From the NCBI RefSeq assembly GCF_000687475.1, contig NC_057322.1, forward strand, positions 310,001 through 374,000: a DNA stretch of 64,000 nt, in the 5' to 3' direction. Position 1 is the first letter of the stretch; each line of letters begins with the position of its first letter. A program made the position numbers and the translations under genes. This DNA comes from Ustilaginoidea virens. Taxonomy: Eukaryota > Ascomycota > Sordariomycetes > Hypocreales > Clavicipitaceae. The notes beneath the pieces are model-generated. The model had not been told where the DNA came from. It saw only the letters and a list, made by a program, of their open reading frames with translations, and did no database searches. This document shows positions 1 through 10,025 of this stretch, piece after piece.

Positions 1-168
1 CACGGCGGCGCGCAGGACATCTTGGAGCTGGTAGTCTGGTCGGAGGTCTTGCTTGGGCCACCTGGCAAAGGCGTCGGCGTAGATGCGGCGCTGGAGAGGA
101 ACTTAGCTTGGGGTGAGGACCCGAGGGGAGCTGGGACGGTTTGGGCTTACTGCTATTCTGCTTGCCAT
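1..168 (-). CDS. CBP6: CBP6/UQCC2-like complex III assembly factor (5' part, cut by window edge)
   Basis: Minus-strand gene with a tiny first exon 168-151 (MASRIA), a GT-AG intron 150-91 (GTAAGC donor, CTCCAG acceptor) and a second exon from 90 to the window edge. The joined peptide begins MASRIARRIYADAFARWP and continues with KQDLRPDYQLQDVLRAAV. The pattern RxxYxxALxRWPKDxLRPxxxFQDVLR is what I associate with the N-terminus of fungal Cbp6/UQCC2, a mitochondrial matrix protein that works with Cbp3 in cytochrome b translation and early complex III assembly. Only 36 codons are visible, so the family call rests on this N-terminal pattern. The frame stays open to position 1 and splicing is needed to reach an ATG. 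The gene is divergent from the Bsd2-like gene. Confidence 0.6.
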
Positions 169-1328
169 GCTGGCTGGGGACGCGGCGATGGAGGAGGATG
201 GAAATTGTTGTTGGACCGAGTGGATCCGCTTGGTTGGGTTCGGGTTCGCTGAGCCGGACCTTGTCATTATGTCATCTTTCATGCAGGGTTGTGGAGTGGG
301 CGAATAGGAGGGGCGAGTGGGGAGCGGGGGGAACAAGATGTTAAGCAAGCCTTCGCGCCTGCTGCTAATAAGGGAATAAGTCTGTGTTGATGTCTGGGGA
401 GGCAATACAGACCTGCTGCAGCATCGCTTCTGAAATTGCAAACCGTCCGCCTAACCACTCCAGAAGCAGTGGAATCCCTCCGCCTAGAGAATTAACTCTT
501 GAAGCATAGCTGATAACTGTTCTCTAGGGACCATCTCCAGACGAGACAAGGGAAAATATCGCGACTTTTAGTTTGCAATAGTTGAAGGAGATGTGAAGGA
601 GGCTGTGTTACGGAGTGCCCGATAGTAGATACCCGCCCTGTTCATGGCTGCACCAGCGCACCTCAAGGCTCAAGCTGTGTGAAGGGAAAGGGCCAGTGTC
701 ACTGACCAGCTGACCAGCGGGTTGCCGAGTACATTGAGTACTCCGTACAGCGACGAAGTTCCAGGGGCTTCTAGCCCTGGGCCAAACTTGGCAGTAGTCA
801 GTAGTTCGACTGCCAAGCGTCTGGTGGTTCCACGCGGGCGTCCCTGTATCGTCCATCGCCATCCAACTAGGCCAGTGACTTGTTTTCCCCCTTCCCATCA
901 TTCCTCCCGACCAACCTACCTCTCACCTTCGCTCCTCATCCCCCCAGCGACCTTTCCCTTCCCTCATTTGTCTGACTTTACGCATCATATCACCTAGCAC
1001 CTAGTCCTCTGCTTCTCGAGATCGATTTTTCTTGTTTTCCTTCCTTTCGATTAATCCTAGAGGCAGTCCCTTTTGTGTGGGGAGCAAGTACCAGTGCAGT
1101 GACTTTGCCACCTGCTTGGAATCCATCATTGGAGTTTTGCCTTCCTTCAGCCATCTGTAGTTAGTCGCCGCCATCAAAGCGGCATCTAACTCCTGCGATG
1201 CCTGCGCCTGGAAGATACGAGAGGGCATGTGTACTTTACGTTCCGATCCTGATGCATGAACTGACACGCCGCAGGTCCACGACCGCGACGACGACGACGA
1301 CAGTCATTTATCCATCGAACCAAAATCG
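169..1328. promoter_or_regulatory. Divergent intergenic region between CBP6-like and Bsd2-like genes
   Basis: About 1.16 kb with no ORF that looks coding. From about 880 to 1060 the plus strand is C/T-rich, typical of a fungal promoter and leader upstream of a plus-strand gene. No tRNA or repeat was recognised. Confidence 0.4.
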
Positions 1329-2311
1329 ATGCAACCGATCCCCAACTCCCCTCCCCCGTCCTTTCGCTCTCGAGCCTCATCACCCACGCGACGAGATGCG
1401 GTCGATCCCGACTTGGCTGATGCATTTGACGATGATGCCAGTGATGAAGAAGCCGATGACAGACAACGCCTAGTGCGGCGAAACGCTCCGCCCTCGGATT
1501 CATCATCCATCAGCTTGCGCGTCGATGACGGAACTTCACTTGCCCAGTCTGCGCCGACAACGCAATCAAATGTCGCTTCGTCGGCAATAAGAGGCCGGGT
1601 GGTTGGTGGCGGTGGGGGGTCGGATGGAGTTTTTGCGAACCTGTCTGCGAAACCCGAAAGAACAGATTCGGAAAAGGATGAGATGCCTCCTGTAAGCAGG
1701 TCGACTTTATGTTTGCGCTGGAATCGCTTGCTGATGATTGCGTGTAGTCATATGAGCAAGCGGCCGCCGATGCCGCACCTCCGTACTGGGAAACCACCAT
1801 TCTTGCGCCTGGCATGGGTGGACTTGACGAGGTCTACATTGAGGGAATGCCCGTTGGATCAGTGTTTTCCTTCGTGTGGAATGGCATGATATCCACGTCC
1901 TTCCAGCTGGTTGGGTTCTTACTTACTTATCTGTTGCATTCGACCCATGCCGCCAAAAACGGCTCTCGTGCTGGTCTTGGCATCACTCTTATCCAGTATG
2001 GGTTCTACATGAAGGACTCTGGGAGTAGTAGTCCTCCCGTCATGAACGGCCCTGATGGCTATGCCGCTCCTCCCGATCCAAACTCGCACGACTTCAACTC
2101 GGGCGAAGTCACCGATGGCGGGCCTGTGACGATAACTGGTAGCGAGTGGATGGCATACGTGTTGATGGTGGTTGGCTGGTTCATTCTGATTAAGAGCGTG
2201 GCAGAATTTCTCAAGGCACGACGGCATGAACAACTGGTTCTGCAAAGCCCCGATCGAGGGCTGGGTGTTCCAGTGGTTGCAGACGGAGAGCGCCCCGAGC
2301 ACGTGGTCTAG
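1329..2311 (+). CDS. bsd2: Bsd2/Ndfip-family membrane adaptor for Rsp5-type ubiquitin ligase
   Basis: Two exons, 1329-1691 and 1748-2311, flank a 56-nt intron (GTAAGC donor, CTGAT branch, GTAG acceptor) and give 308 aa. The first ~120 residues are hydrophilic, Ser/Asp-rich and end in an acidic EKDEMPP stretch. After the junction comes a proline-tyrosine segment (APPYWETT) and the conserved block LDEVYIEGMPVGS. Hydrophobic segments follow: VFSFVWNGMISTSFQ, VGFLLTYLLH and, near the C-terminus, WMAYVLMVVGWFILI. This layout is that of Bsd2/Ndfip proteins, Golgi and endosomal adaptors that recruit the HECT ligase Rsp5 to metal transporters and other cargo. The PY motif is not a perfect PPxY, so the ligase contact is inferred from the family. 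Without removal of the intron the first exon reads into a false C-terminus. Confidence 0.85.
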
Positions 2312-3133
2312 TTGCGAATCGCTCCCCTCTTTGCGGGTACGTTCGCACGAGCTCTCGCCTCTGACGTAGTATGCAGTGGAAGCGGAACCTGCTCTAGGGG
2401 TAAGGAGGCTCTTTTTGGAAACATGGTAATGGGCGTTTTTTCAATCCTTTGCTTTCTTATCGACGACGTTTTGGAATGGCACAGGATGCGACTGGGAGGG
2501 ATCTCGGCAGGACGCGGAGCACGCATATGTTTCTTTGGGTTCACCGGTAACTAGCCTAGCAGGGCGTTTCTTCAATACTAGATGAGTCTTTTGAGCCGTA
2601 TTGTCTCTGCACAGCTGTCGCCCTGCTCATGTACGATGCCGTACAGGCTTACGGCTTAGCCTATATGTCGATCAACAATGGACGAAGCTAATCGCATAAG
2701 CAACAAGAATCATCCCATGGGTCACGTGTTAAGACGGCATACAATGGTATACACACAGTAGAGCCATGCTCTCTCACATACCCAAGTTGCCACCCACAAC
2801 CACAATTCCCCAAGACATCATGCTAACATCACCTTGATGCAATCCAACCACCCACAATTCCCGGTACCGATGGCTCTTTGTTACTATTGATAAGTATACA
2901 TCAAGCAATACTCGCTCAATTTGTATCGCTGCTCCAGCTTGCTTAATTTCATCATCTTGCTCGCGCGACCCCACGTCATAGAGCGATTTGCTCAAAAACC
3001 GGTGCGAATCAAGAACCGCAACTCAATACCAACCATGCTAGCTGCTCGCTTCTTGATTGACGCATCTTTCTGAAATTGTTACATGCGACGATCTTTCTTA
3101 TTGAACTTGGTGGCGCTTTATACCATTTCCAGC
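2312..3133. other. Intergenic region, no gene seen
   Basis: The 822 bases hold the 3' flank of the Bsd2-like gene and the 5' flank of the methyltransferase. Short ORFs on both strands show no family resemblance. AT content rises from about 2690 to 3110, as expected for untranslated and promoter DNA. Confidence 0.4.
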
Positions 3134-3992
3134 ATGGCGTGGTTTTGTTCCGGCAGAACGAATAGCCAGCTCATCGAGAACTTGTGGCGCAGAGGGCTGA
3201 TAACGGACGCCCGTGCAAAGGAGGCTTTCCTCAAGGTACCGTGATAAATCCCCTCATCAGAGCACTGGCACGATGATGCGCAGCGTGAGTCCGCTCTTGG
3301 CAGCAGCTTATGATGAAGCAGGTCGACAGAGCGAATTACTCCCCCGCAAGTCCATATGAAGACTCTCCCCAACCGATCGGCCATCAAGCCACCATCTCGG
3401 CGCCACACATGCACGCCATGGCCATAGAAAACGTCATGCCGTATCTCTTGCCCTCGGAGACGAACCCGGCTCCTCGCGTGTTGGATGTTGGCTCTGGATC
3501 GGGGTATCTGACGCACCTGTTTGCCGAGTTGGTGGGCGAGAGGGGTTTGGTAGTGGGATTAGAACACATCCCCGCGCTGCAGAATCTGGGAGAGTCCAAC
3601 ATGCGGAAGAGTGTAGAGGGAAGCCGTTTGCTCGATTCCGGAAAGGTCAAGTTTCGACTGGGAGACGGCAGATTGGGGTGGGAGGAGCCGCCGCGGCGGG
3701 GAGAGGAGAAGCTTGGCACGGCTTGGGACGTAATTCACGTGGGGGCTAGTGCTAAAGAGCTGCATCCTAGCCTGACGGAGCAGCTTAAAGCCCCAGGGTG
3801 GTAAGTGTTGGATGATGCCTGTTGCAGTTTGAGGTGGCTGACGTGCAGGACAGCATGTTTATACCCATCGATGATGATGAACGCGGTATTTCGCAGTCCA
3901 TTTGGCGTATATCCAAGGACAAGGATGGCAGGGTGGTTAAGAAGAACCTTTGCGGTGTTCGCTATGTCAAGCTGACTGATCCGCCGGCTTGA
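3134..3992 (+). CDS. PCMT: Protein-L-isoaspartate O-methyltransferase
   Basis: Three exons, 3134-3235, 3322-3800 and 3854-3992, give 239 aa. Exon 1 encodes MAWFCSGRTNSQLIENLW and the following helix. Exon 2 carries the family block VDRANYSPASPYEDSPQPIG and the SAM-binding motif I VLDVGSGSGYLT, then an acidic post-I strand (GLEH) and the DVIHVGAS segment. Exon 3 encodes MFIPIDDDERG and the RYVKLTDPPA end typical of fungal members. The enzyme methylates isoaspartyl residues formed by protein ageing, starting their repair in the cytosol. Length matches the family (about 225-240 aa). Exon 1 is identified because the retained-intron reading lacks the family N-terminus. The third-exon acceptor is the less certain one: CAG at 3851-3853 is the choice that keeps frame and gives PGCMFIP, where many homologues have Arg for Cys. 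Confidence 0.9.
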
Positions 3993-5759
3993 CGGGCGTT
4001 TACAGCACGCTCAAATTGCCGGGAGTTCGCCGAGGCACTGATTTTGAACTGGGGGTTCCAAATGGCGCAAGCTCCAAAAGTGTCCGAGCCGAGGAAGCCG
4101 CGAATCCGCAGGACGTATTACTTCAAGCCTGCTTAGGCGCATGTCACAAATTCGCGCGCCGTCGAAAACGCATGATATCGCCAATCGTGGGGAATTATGT
4201 CGAACGTGGAAACTGAAGAAAAAAAAAGCAATAAAATAAAAAATAAAAAAACGAAAGAGAGGCAGGCGTAGGGAAAAAAACAAAGAGAGAAAATGCAACA
4301 CAGAAAGAGGTCGGTCCGCCCCAGGCCGTGCGGCTTGAATCGTTGATCGATGATAATATCTCCCGTCTCCGAACACTGCTACAAGACGCGCCAACGGCGA
4401 GAACAATGGCCCCAAAGCTCAAGGGAACGGCAATGCTGGCTGAATGTACGGAAGCCTCAACTGACAATGACGGGTTAACTCCTGGCGGCGGGCTCCAACA
4501 CTAGAACTGACCGGCACCTATATTCCGGTCGAATTGTGCTGCACCCCGGGACAGGACACTCGAGAGCTTGTGCTGAGACGTGTGTCACTTTGCGGACGGA
4601 TCAAGTATTGGGAGGGACTGGTATAGGATGGCCTCTGGGGCAAGGCTCCGAAGGTAGAATGTCAGCTGGCAGCGGAGGTTATGCGGGAAACAAAAAAAAA
4701 AAAAAAAAAAAAAAATTGGAGAGGCAGCTCAAAACACCAGGAGCGCACGTTGTGCTTGTCTATCAAGTCTGTTGAAAATTCCCGGTAGAAGACTGTCTGC
4801 CGGGGTCGTGTCCTACTACCCCCTGATTGCCCGGCCTTGTTGAGGATGGGCTTTAGGATGCTGGGCACTTTTGGTGCGATAAAGTCGAGGTCGAAGTCGA
4901 CCGTGGTGCTTTCTGCTTTGCTGGGTCAAATCTGCGTGCGTATGGCGGAGGGTTTCCCAATGAAGCATCAAATCTGGATAGATACGAGGATGTGGACAGC
5001 ACGGTTCTGCGCAAGAGACTGGAGTGCTGCCGTCGCAAGGTCATCCCCAACTTTCTGGGTAAAGGGCGGGGAGTCATGGCACAAATGGGAGGACTGGCGA
5101 AGGTGGAAACGGCGCTCAACGCTACCAACCACCGACGAAGGATGCATGTGCTTTTTGCGAGATATCCGTGGCGCATCCCGGGTTCGCCCGCTCCAGGAGG
5201 CAGCGGCAGTCGCGGGCATAGGATTCACAAACCGAGAGGGGCAGTTGGAGGCCGCCAAGTTGGTGTTTGACAACGGCCAAGCCTTTTCCAAAGAAGGCCC
5301 AGGGACAGTACCGTCGGGAGAATGGAATGGCTATCAGTCGAAACGCAGAGTATTCCAGATCATATATTACTGCTAGAAACGGTTGAAACTGATATCTGCC
5401 GTGGCCACAGGCCGTTTGCCGAGGGCTTGCCGGTGTTCTTGTTGGCAGTATCGCGGGTGAAACGCGGTTGACGTTTTGTACACGGAATAGGGTTGGGGGA
5501 ATCGATCATGTCCAGGTCCGGAAAAGGGGGCCTGCCAGCCCAGCCTGCCGAGCCGTGTTTTTCCTCTGCTTGAAAGAGTTCTTGGCAATTCAAGGCCACC
5601 ACATCCGTACGGACTCGCTGGCGGCTGTCCAAGATCGGAAAGAACACGTCTGGATCGACGTTCAAGGCGAGCCAATGCTCTCATTCCTCAAGATGCAACC
5701 AAATGCCAGGCCCCCCTTCGAGTGATGACAAGGACAGCAACTGTCCTGCGCAAAGGCAC
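3993..5759. other. Intergenic region with A24 tract; no recognisable gene
   Basis: A run of 24 A lies at 4692-4715 and A/T-rich simple sequence at 4215-4300. A 179-codon plus-strand ORF (4837-5376) and overlapping ORFs in other frames have no recognisable domain. Several frames stay open together, as in GC-rich non-coding DNA, so none is called. The stretch may be old, decayed coding DNA next to the Copia relic. Confidence 0.35.
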
Positions 5760-5945
5760 AGCAAGGTAGCGGGGTGGCATAGAGATATACATTATAACCC
5801 CTACAGCTAGCAAGTAATGGCATGCCGGAGGGTCGTGTAGATGCTCTGACATATGGGATATAGCGACAGCTGCGTCAGGCCTGGTCATAGTAGAAGGGTA
5901 ATTGATGGAGCCCGTCAGCTTCTGGTATTGATACACCTTCATCAG
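5760..5945 (-). mobile_element. Copia-type LTR retrotransposon relic (RT/RNase H junction)
   Basis: The minus strand at about 5933-5784 reads YQYQKLTGSINYPSTMTRPD followed by AAVAISHMSEHLHDPP and then a divergent HYLLAVGVIMY segment. Copia polymerases have YQxLxGSLxYxxxxTRPDIAxAVxxLSxxxxNPxxxHxxAxxRVxxYLxxT at the end of reverse transcriptase, so the order and spacing of the anchors (YQ, GS, Y, TRPD, S, P, H) match. No upstream RT catalytic motif, integrase or LTR was found nearby, so this is a short isolated fragment. The enclosing ORF is open for only 122 codons. Confidence 0.7.
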
Positions 5946-6909
5946 AAGTAGCCGTTCACACATAGAGTTCTCACTACTCACCATAACCATATAACCAGGC
6001 CTGACACGGAGCATCTGCACTCCCTCATTTCCACATTCCGCGCAATCCCAACCCAACCACGGCCTACACCGCCGTTCCCGGCAGCCAAGACTGAAAATCT
6101 GCGCCCAAAAAAAAAAAGAAAATTCTGCGACAGCGCCGTCCTTTTACCAACACCACCACGCGATACTGACCCTCGGGACGACTTCCTCCTCCAGGCCAAC
6201 CCGAGATCGGCCAACCCGAGGTCGGCCGCACAACCGCACAGCGTGCTGAGGACCAGCGTGCCCAGCTCGTGGCGACGGCCAGGTCCCGCGAGCCCACCGC
6301 GCCAGACAAGCCCAGGAGGCTCTCGGGATCAGACGCCGCCGCCGGGTCGCCTAGGGCCCTGATGCCGGCGCGCTGGGCGGTTCGTCCGGGGCAAAACGGT
6401 GGCGAGGCCCGCTAAGAAGGAGCCAGGTGGAGGCGACGCCGAGGCCGAGCGTGCTCCATGCTGGGGGGGAGACGGTGCTGGGCATTGTGATGCGATTTTG
6501 ATGCTGGTTGACGGGGCGGCTAGAGATGGAGGCGTGCAGGGCGAGGGTGCGTATTTGAAGTGTTGCTCAAGGTGCCGAGTGTTTTGGGGCAATGAGGCTG
6601 GTCAGCAGAACTCTTGGTCGGGAATGGGCGGCTGATTTCAAGAGACACATGACAAGATCTGCGTGGGGTGATGCACGGTGAGCAAGGGCAGGGTGCTTCT
6701 GCAACGGAAGGGTGCTTTTGCAAAGGTAATGAATAAGTCATTACAATATTCTGCGCATTGGAAGGAACGTTGTGTGTAGGAGCATGACCAAATGAGATGC
6801 GTCTAGATGGCAAGCCAGAGCTGGACATGAAAGTGCAAGACATGTAGGTTCATAGTAGCCAATAGGGAGTCAGCTTTCAACAATCACTACGACGGTTAAA
6901 CACCTTCTA
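5946..6909. other. GC-rich region without recognisable gene
   Basis: From 6100 to 6640 the DNA is GC-rich with overlapping open frames on both strands, none resembling a known family. From 6650 to 6909 the sequence becomes AT-richer as the flank of the tRNA gene. Confidence 0.3.
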
Positions 6910-6981
6910 TCTTCCGTAGTATAGTGGTCAGTATGCAAGCTTGTCACGCTTGAGACCCGGGTTCAATTCCCGGCGGGAGAG
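6910..6981 (+). tRNA. tRNA-Asp (GUC), intronless
   Basis: The 72-nt gene folds as a full cloverleaf. Acceptor stem TCTTCCG (6910-6916) pairs with CGGGAGA (6974-6980) with one T-G wobble, and G6981 is the discriminator. The anticodon stem CAAGC/GCTTG encloses loop TTGTCAC with anticodon GTC. The T stem CCGGG/CCCGG encloses TTCAATT, which also provides the B-box promoter (GTTCAATTCC). The D arm holds AGTGGTCA. Size and arms match fungal tRNA-Asp. It is isolated from protein genes by more than 1 kb on each side. Confidence 0.95.
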
Positions 6982-6985
6982 CCAC

Positions 6986-6989
6986 TTTT
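6986..6989 (+). terminator. RNA polymerase III terminator for tRNA-Asp
   Basis: A TTTT run begins 5 nt after the tRNA 3' end, with a second TTTT a few bases further on. This is the usual Pol III stop signal. Confidence 0.7.
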
Positions 6990-8493
6990 ACTTTTGCCCC
7001 ATAGATTATCAACGGGAGTGTTATGCCCATTTTTTTATGAACATATTTCCATTCTCTCTGTTAGACAACTAGGTATATATAACCCCTACCCTACCCTACT
7101 TTCCCTGTTTAATCTGAACCTAGGCCTTATTGGGGGGCCGATGTGCGGACGTCATGCTGCCCTCTCGCGTTGCACGGCTTGCATCTGGAGCAAGGCGGCC
7201 GGTTCCATTTCTCCAGCATAGTCACACTTGCCATGTGTGAAAAGCAGCAGCACGATGAATGCTAGGAAAATGAAGACGATGATGACTCTCTAAGCTGTCT
7301 GTCTAGAAGAAGGGAGAAATGCCCATCTCTGTATATATCAGGCGCTTTGTCTGATATGCGAGGCTAGCATGCTACACGACTGGCAGCGCCGGCTAGCAAA
7401 CCGCTCGGCTACCTAGTCAAACAGGGCACAAAGGCTGCTCAAACAGAGCCTTTATGGACATGGCCCTCAACACCATGTAGCAAGCTGACCCCTCTACAGC
7501 CCCGGATCACGTTCAGCTGTGGCTTGCTCCCCGCCGCCCATACCAACACCAGCCTAGGGACAGGACAGAATGCAAGCCAGCCCGCGCGAGGAAATCTCCC
7601 ATCGGGCACTTGTCCAAAGTCTGGAGTGACGTCATCGGCGCAGCATGCGGGGGAAGCGGGGGTGGGAAGCGCGGCGTTGTCACCGATCCAAAACGCCATT
7701 AATAAGGACGGACGTAGTGGAGAGATTGACCGTGACCCGTCACTTGCACGCGTCAGTCAAGCGCAGTTGCGTTTGCGCGTAACTCGTCGCTTGCCCCTTG
7801 GCTGCGGCGTAAGAATCATAATGATGCCACCACATCTGGGGCACTCGGTGGTCGGTGGATACGGGATGAACGGGGCTTCGTTCCAGCGGCGGCGGGACCT
7901 TTGAGTGCTAAGAAGCCAGACATCCCATGCCATCCGTCACTTTGTTGGTCACGCCAAGCTACATACCTCGCACCTAGGTGCTTGGTTTAGGCCGGCGCAC
8001 AGTGCAGCCGTGCGTGTCTGCAATGCGTCCGGCACGGCGCAAGTGGGTGGGATCGCGATCGGCGGAGCCTCTGCTCCGCCTTTGCCAGATGCTTGCGCCT
8101 TGCCTTCAATGTTGCTTGCCGGGTCCTAACTTAGCGCAGTCCGGGGCCCCAGGGCAGTCTACTGGCTGCCAACCCTTCCGCCATGCGCCGCTTGTGCGGG
8201 CGGCTCGCCGGTCAAGTTCGGGGGGGGGGCATAAAATAAAAAACAGGGAAAAACAAAAAAAGCCCAGGGTTCCGCATATAAAGGCAGCCCCAGCGAATTT
8301 TGGCGCAAACACACCCCTCCCCCCCCCCCCCTGGCTCTGTTTTATCCGCAAGACTCATGCCAGACGCAAAGCGCCCTTTTGCTGCAAAACCCCCCCAAAC
8401 AACGCCGGTCTTCTAAAACCAAACGATACACTTCTTCCCTGCATGCGTGCGATGCCGGCCTGCATTGCCCGCCGCTCACGCTGCCCCAAAAAC
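6990..8493. other. Intergenic region with TATA elements, no recognised gene
   Basis: A TATATATAA element lies at 7073-7081 with no recognisable gene downstream. ORFs at 7439-7904 overlap each other on both strands and match nothing known. Short homopolymer runs occur at 8220-8229 (G) and 8318-8330 (C). The last 220 bases are the presumed promoter and leader of the orphan ORF at 8494. Confidence 0.35.
8277..8282 (+). promoter_or_regulatory. TATA box upstream of orphan ORF 8494-8940
   Basis: TATAAA in GCATATAAAGGC lies 217 nt before the ATG at 8494. It is followed by a C-rich stretch (8310-8330) of the kind often seen in fungal leaders. Confidence 0.4.
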
Positions 8494-8940
8494 ATGTCTC
8501 GAAGCATCATCATCAACACCAGCATGCCCACCGAGGTGGAACTCAACACGCCCCTCTTCGCCCACGAGTGTCTCTCGGGGGGCCGTGCCACCGCCGACGA
8601 CCGCCTTGACCGCCCCTTGCGCGACGACGAGCCGCTGCACCCGCCGCACGAGTCGATGCTGCGCGTGCTGCGGTCGAGGGCGCGCCGCCACTCGCCGCCC
8701 GTGCTGTGGGAGGACTCCAACGAGGAGGCCGCCGCGGCTGCGAACCTGAGCCTGCTGCCGGGCGCGGCGTCGAGGAGCAGCCCCTGCCGGAAGGGGGAGC
8801 GCGTTGCCGGCAACAGCGCCGCGAGGGCGGGCGAGTCGCTCGAGGATGTCGAGGGCCTCGCCGGCCCGGGGAGCATGATGCCGATCCACAAGAACGCCAT
8901 CAGCTGCGCCTTGTCGTCGATGGCGCCCAAAAAGCCGTGA
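8494..8940 (+). CDS. Hypothetical 148-aa protein, family not recognised
   Basis: Uninterrupted ORF starting at ATG 8494 (context CAAAAACATG) and ending TGA at 8940. Nearly every third codon position is G or C, unlike the opposite-strand and shifted frames, which is the main argument for real coding. The protein begins MSRSIIINTSMPTEVELNTP, has a charged Arg/Asp-rich middle (DDRLDRPLRDDEPLHPP, LRSRARRHSPPVLWEDSNEE), an Ala/Ser-rich linker and a C-terminus ending SSMAPKKP. No signal peptide, membrane segment or known motif is visible. The frame is open further upstream to about 7978, but the ATG after the TATA box is the most natural start. A spliced extension cannot be excluded. Confidence 0.45.
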   Translation: MSRSIIINTSMPTEVELNTPLFAHECLSGGRATADDRLDRPLRDDEPLHPPHESMLRVLRSRARRHSPPVLWEDSNEEAAAAANLSLLPGAASRSSPCRKGERVAGNSAARAGESLEDVEGLAGPGSMMPIHKNAISCALSSMAPKKP

Positions 8941-10025
8941 AGGTTTTGCTGCTGCTGCTTTACCGCGTGCGTTCTTTGGTTTTTTTCTTTTTTTCCGGTT
9001 TTCTGCTCTTATTCAGTGTATTTTTAAATCGACGGCTGGCTGCCGTGTGGCACCCGGGCCGGCAAGCTTTCTCTTCCGCGAGTGAAATAAAAAAAAAAAA
9101 AAAGGGGGGGGGGGGGGACGTAGGGGCCCGGCCGGGCCTTGTGCGTCGCCGGCAACCCCTGGAGGGAGGAATTAGACGTCGTGTGTTCGCGTCGAACGTC
9201 GAGCGTGCTCGCAGCCATGAGAGTGTAGCCAGAACCCTATGTCTGCTCTTCCCCCGGTGGCAAGTCACACCGATCCGGCTTCAGACGGTGGTTGGTTTTC
9301 GCAAACCGCTGCTTCTGGGAAGCCGTGCCTGCCCCGGTTGTCGTCAGATTTCCCTTCCCGTCATAGCGAGCCCCATTTCATCATAGCGCAGAAAAGCTTA
9401 CCTTTGGGGTCGGCCCTGTACACAAATGTCCACATGTCCATCTGCCTGCTCCCGGCTTTGCGTCGCCAATGCAAACCAAACTCGCCCAAGCCGCCGCCAT
9501 GACTGCATGACTGCGCTGGGTTCCTACACCCTCCCGGGGGAAAACCGCGGCTCGGACCCAGATCGACGACGACAAGAAGCGTCTTCGGGAGACGCTGGCC
9601 GACCAGATGGATCTGCCAAGCGGCGTCTCACCGGCCAGGCCCACGAGCAGAAAAAGCTCGTCGACCAGAGCGCCCAAGGGCCATTTGATACGCACGATGC
9701 AGGGATACACGGGCAAAGCGAGAACACGGTTGATGAGGTAGTCCGCCGGGAGAGGCGAGGGCCTGCTTGATGCTTGTCAGCAGAAGCTGCAGGCGTCGGG
9801 GGGGTGTCTTGTGCTGGACTATTTGCTCTTTTTTTTTTTCTTCTCTTCTTACATCTTATTTGCCAAGGTGGACAGTTGGGCGGACACGGGATCGGAAACG
9901 CATCTGGGAAAAGCAGAAAAAAATGTATTAAACGCCCGTTATCAAAGGGCAGTCCAACATGTACAATTTCACCAATCATCACCAAGCCGGAAAGGAGGCG
10001 GCATGATCGTAGTCCCCAGCCCTCA
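8941..10025. other. Intergenic region with A15-G14 tract and an orphan coding-like segment
   Basis: A run of 15 A passes directly into 14 G at 9089-9117. A plus-strand open segment 9511-9741 has no ATG at its start but reads RTQIDDDKKRLRETLADQMD then a Ser/Arg-rich basic tail ending in TAG. Its composition looks coding, possibly a 3'-terminal exon or gene remnant, but no family was recognised. The remainder shows overlapping open frames only. Confidence 0.3.

Noticed and set aside
4837..5376. 179-codon plus-strand ORF as a gene
   Set aside because: Overlapping frames on both strands are equally open, no domain is recognisable, and composition does not favour this frame.
8706..9386. 226-codon plus-strand ORF
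   Set aside because: It overlaps the better supported 8494-8940 frame and continues through T and A/G homopolymers, so it is a shadow.
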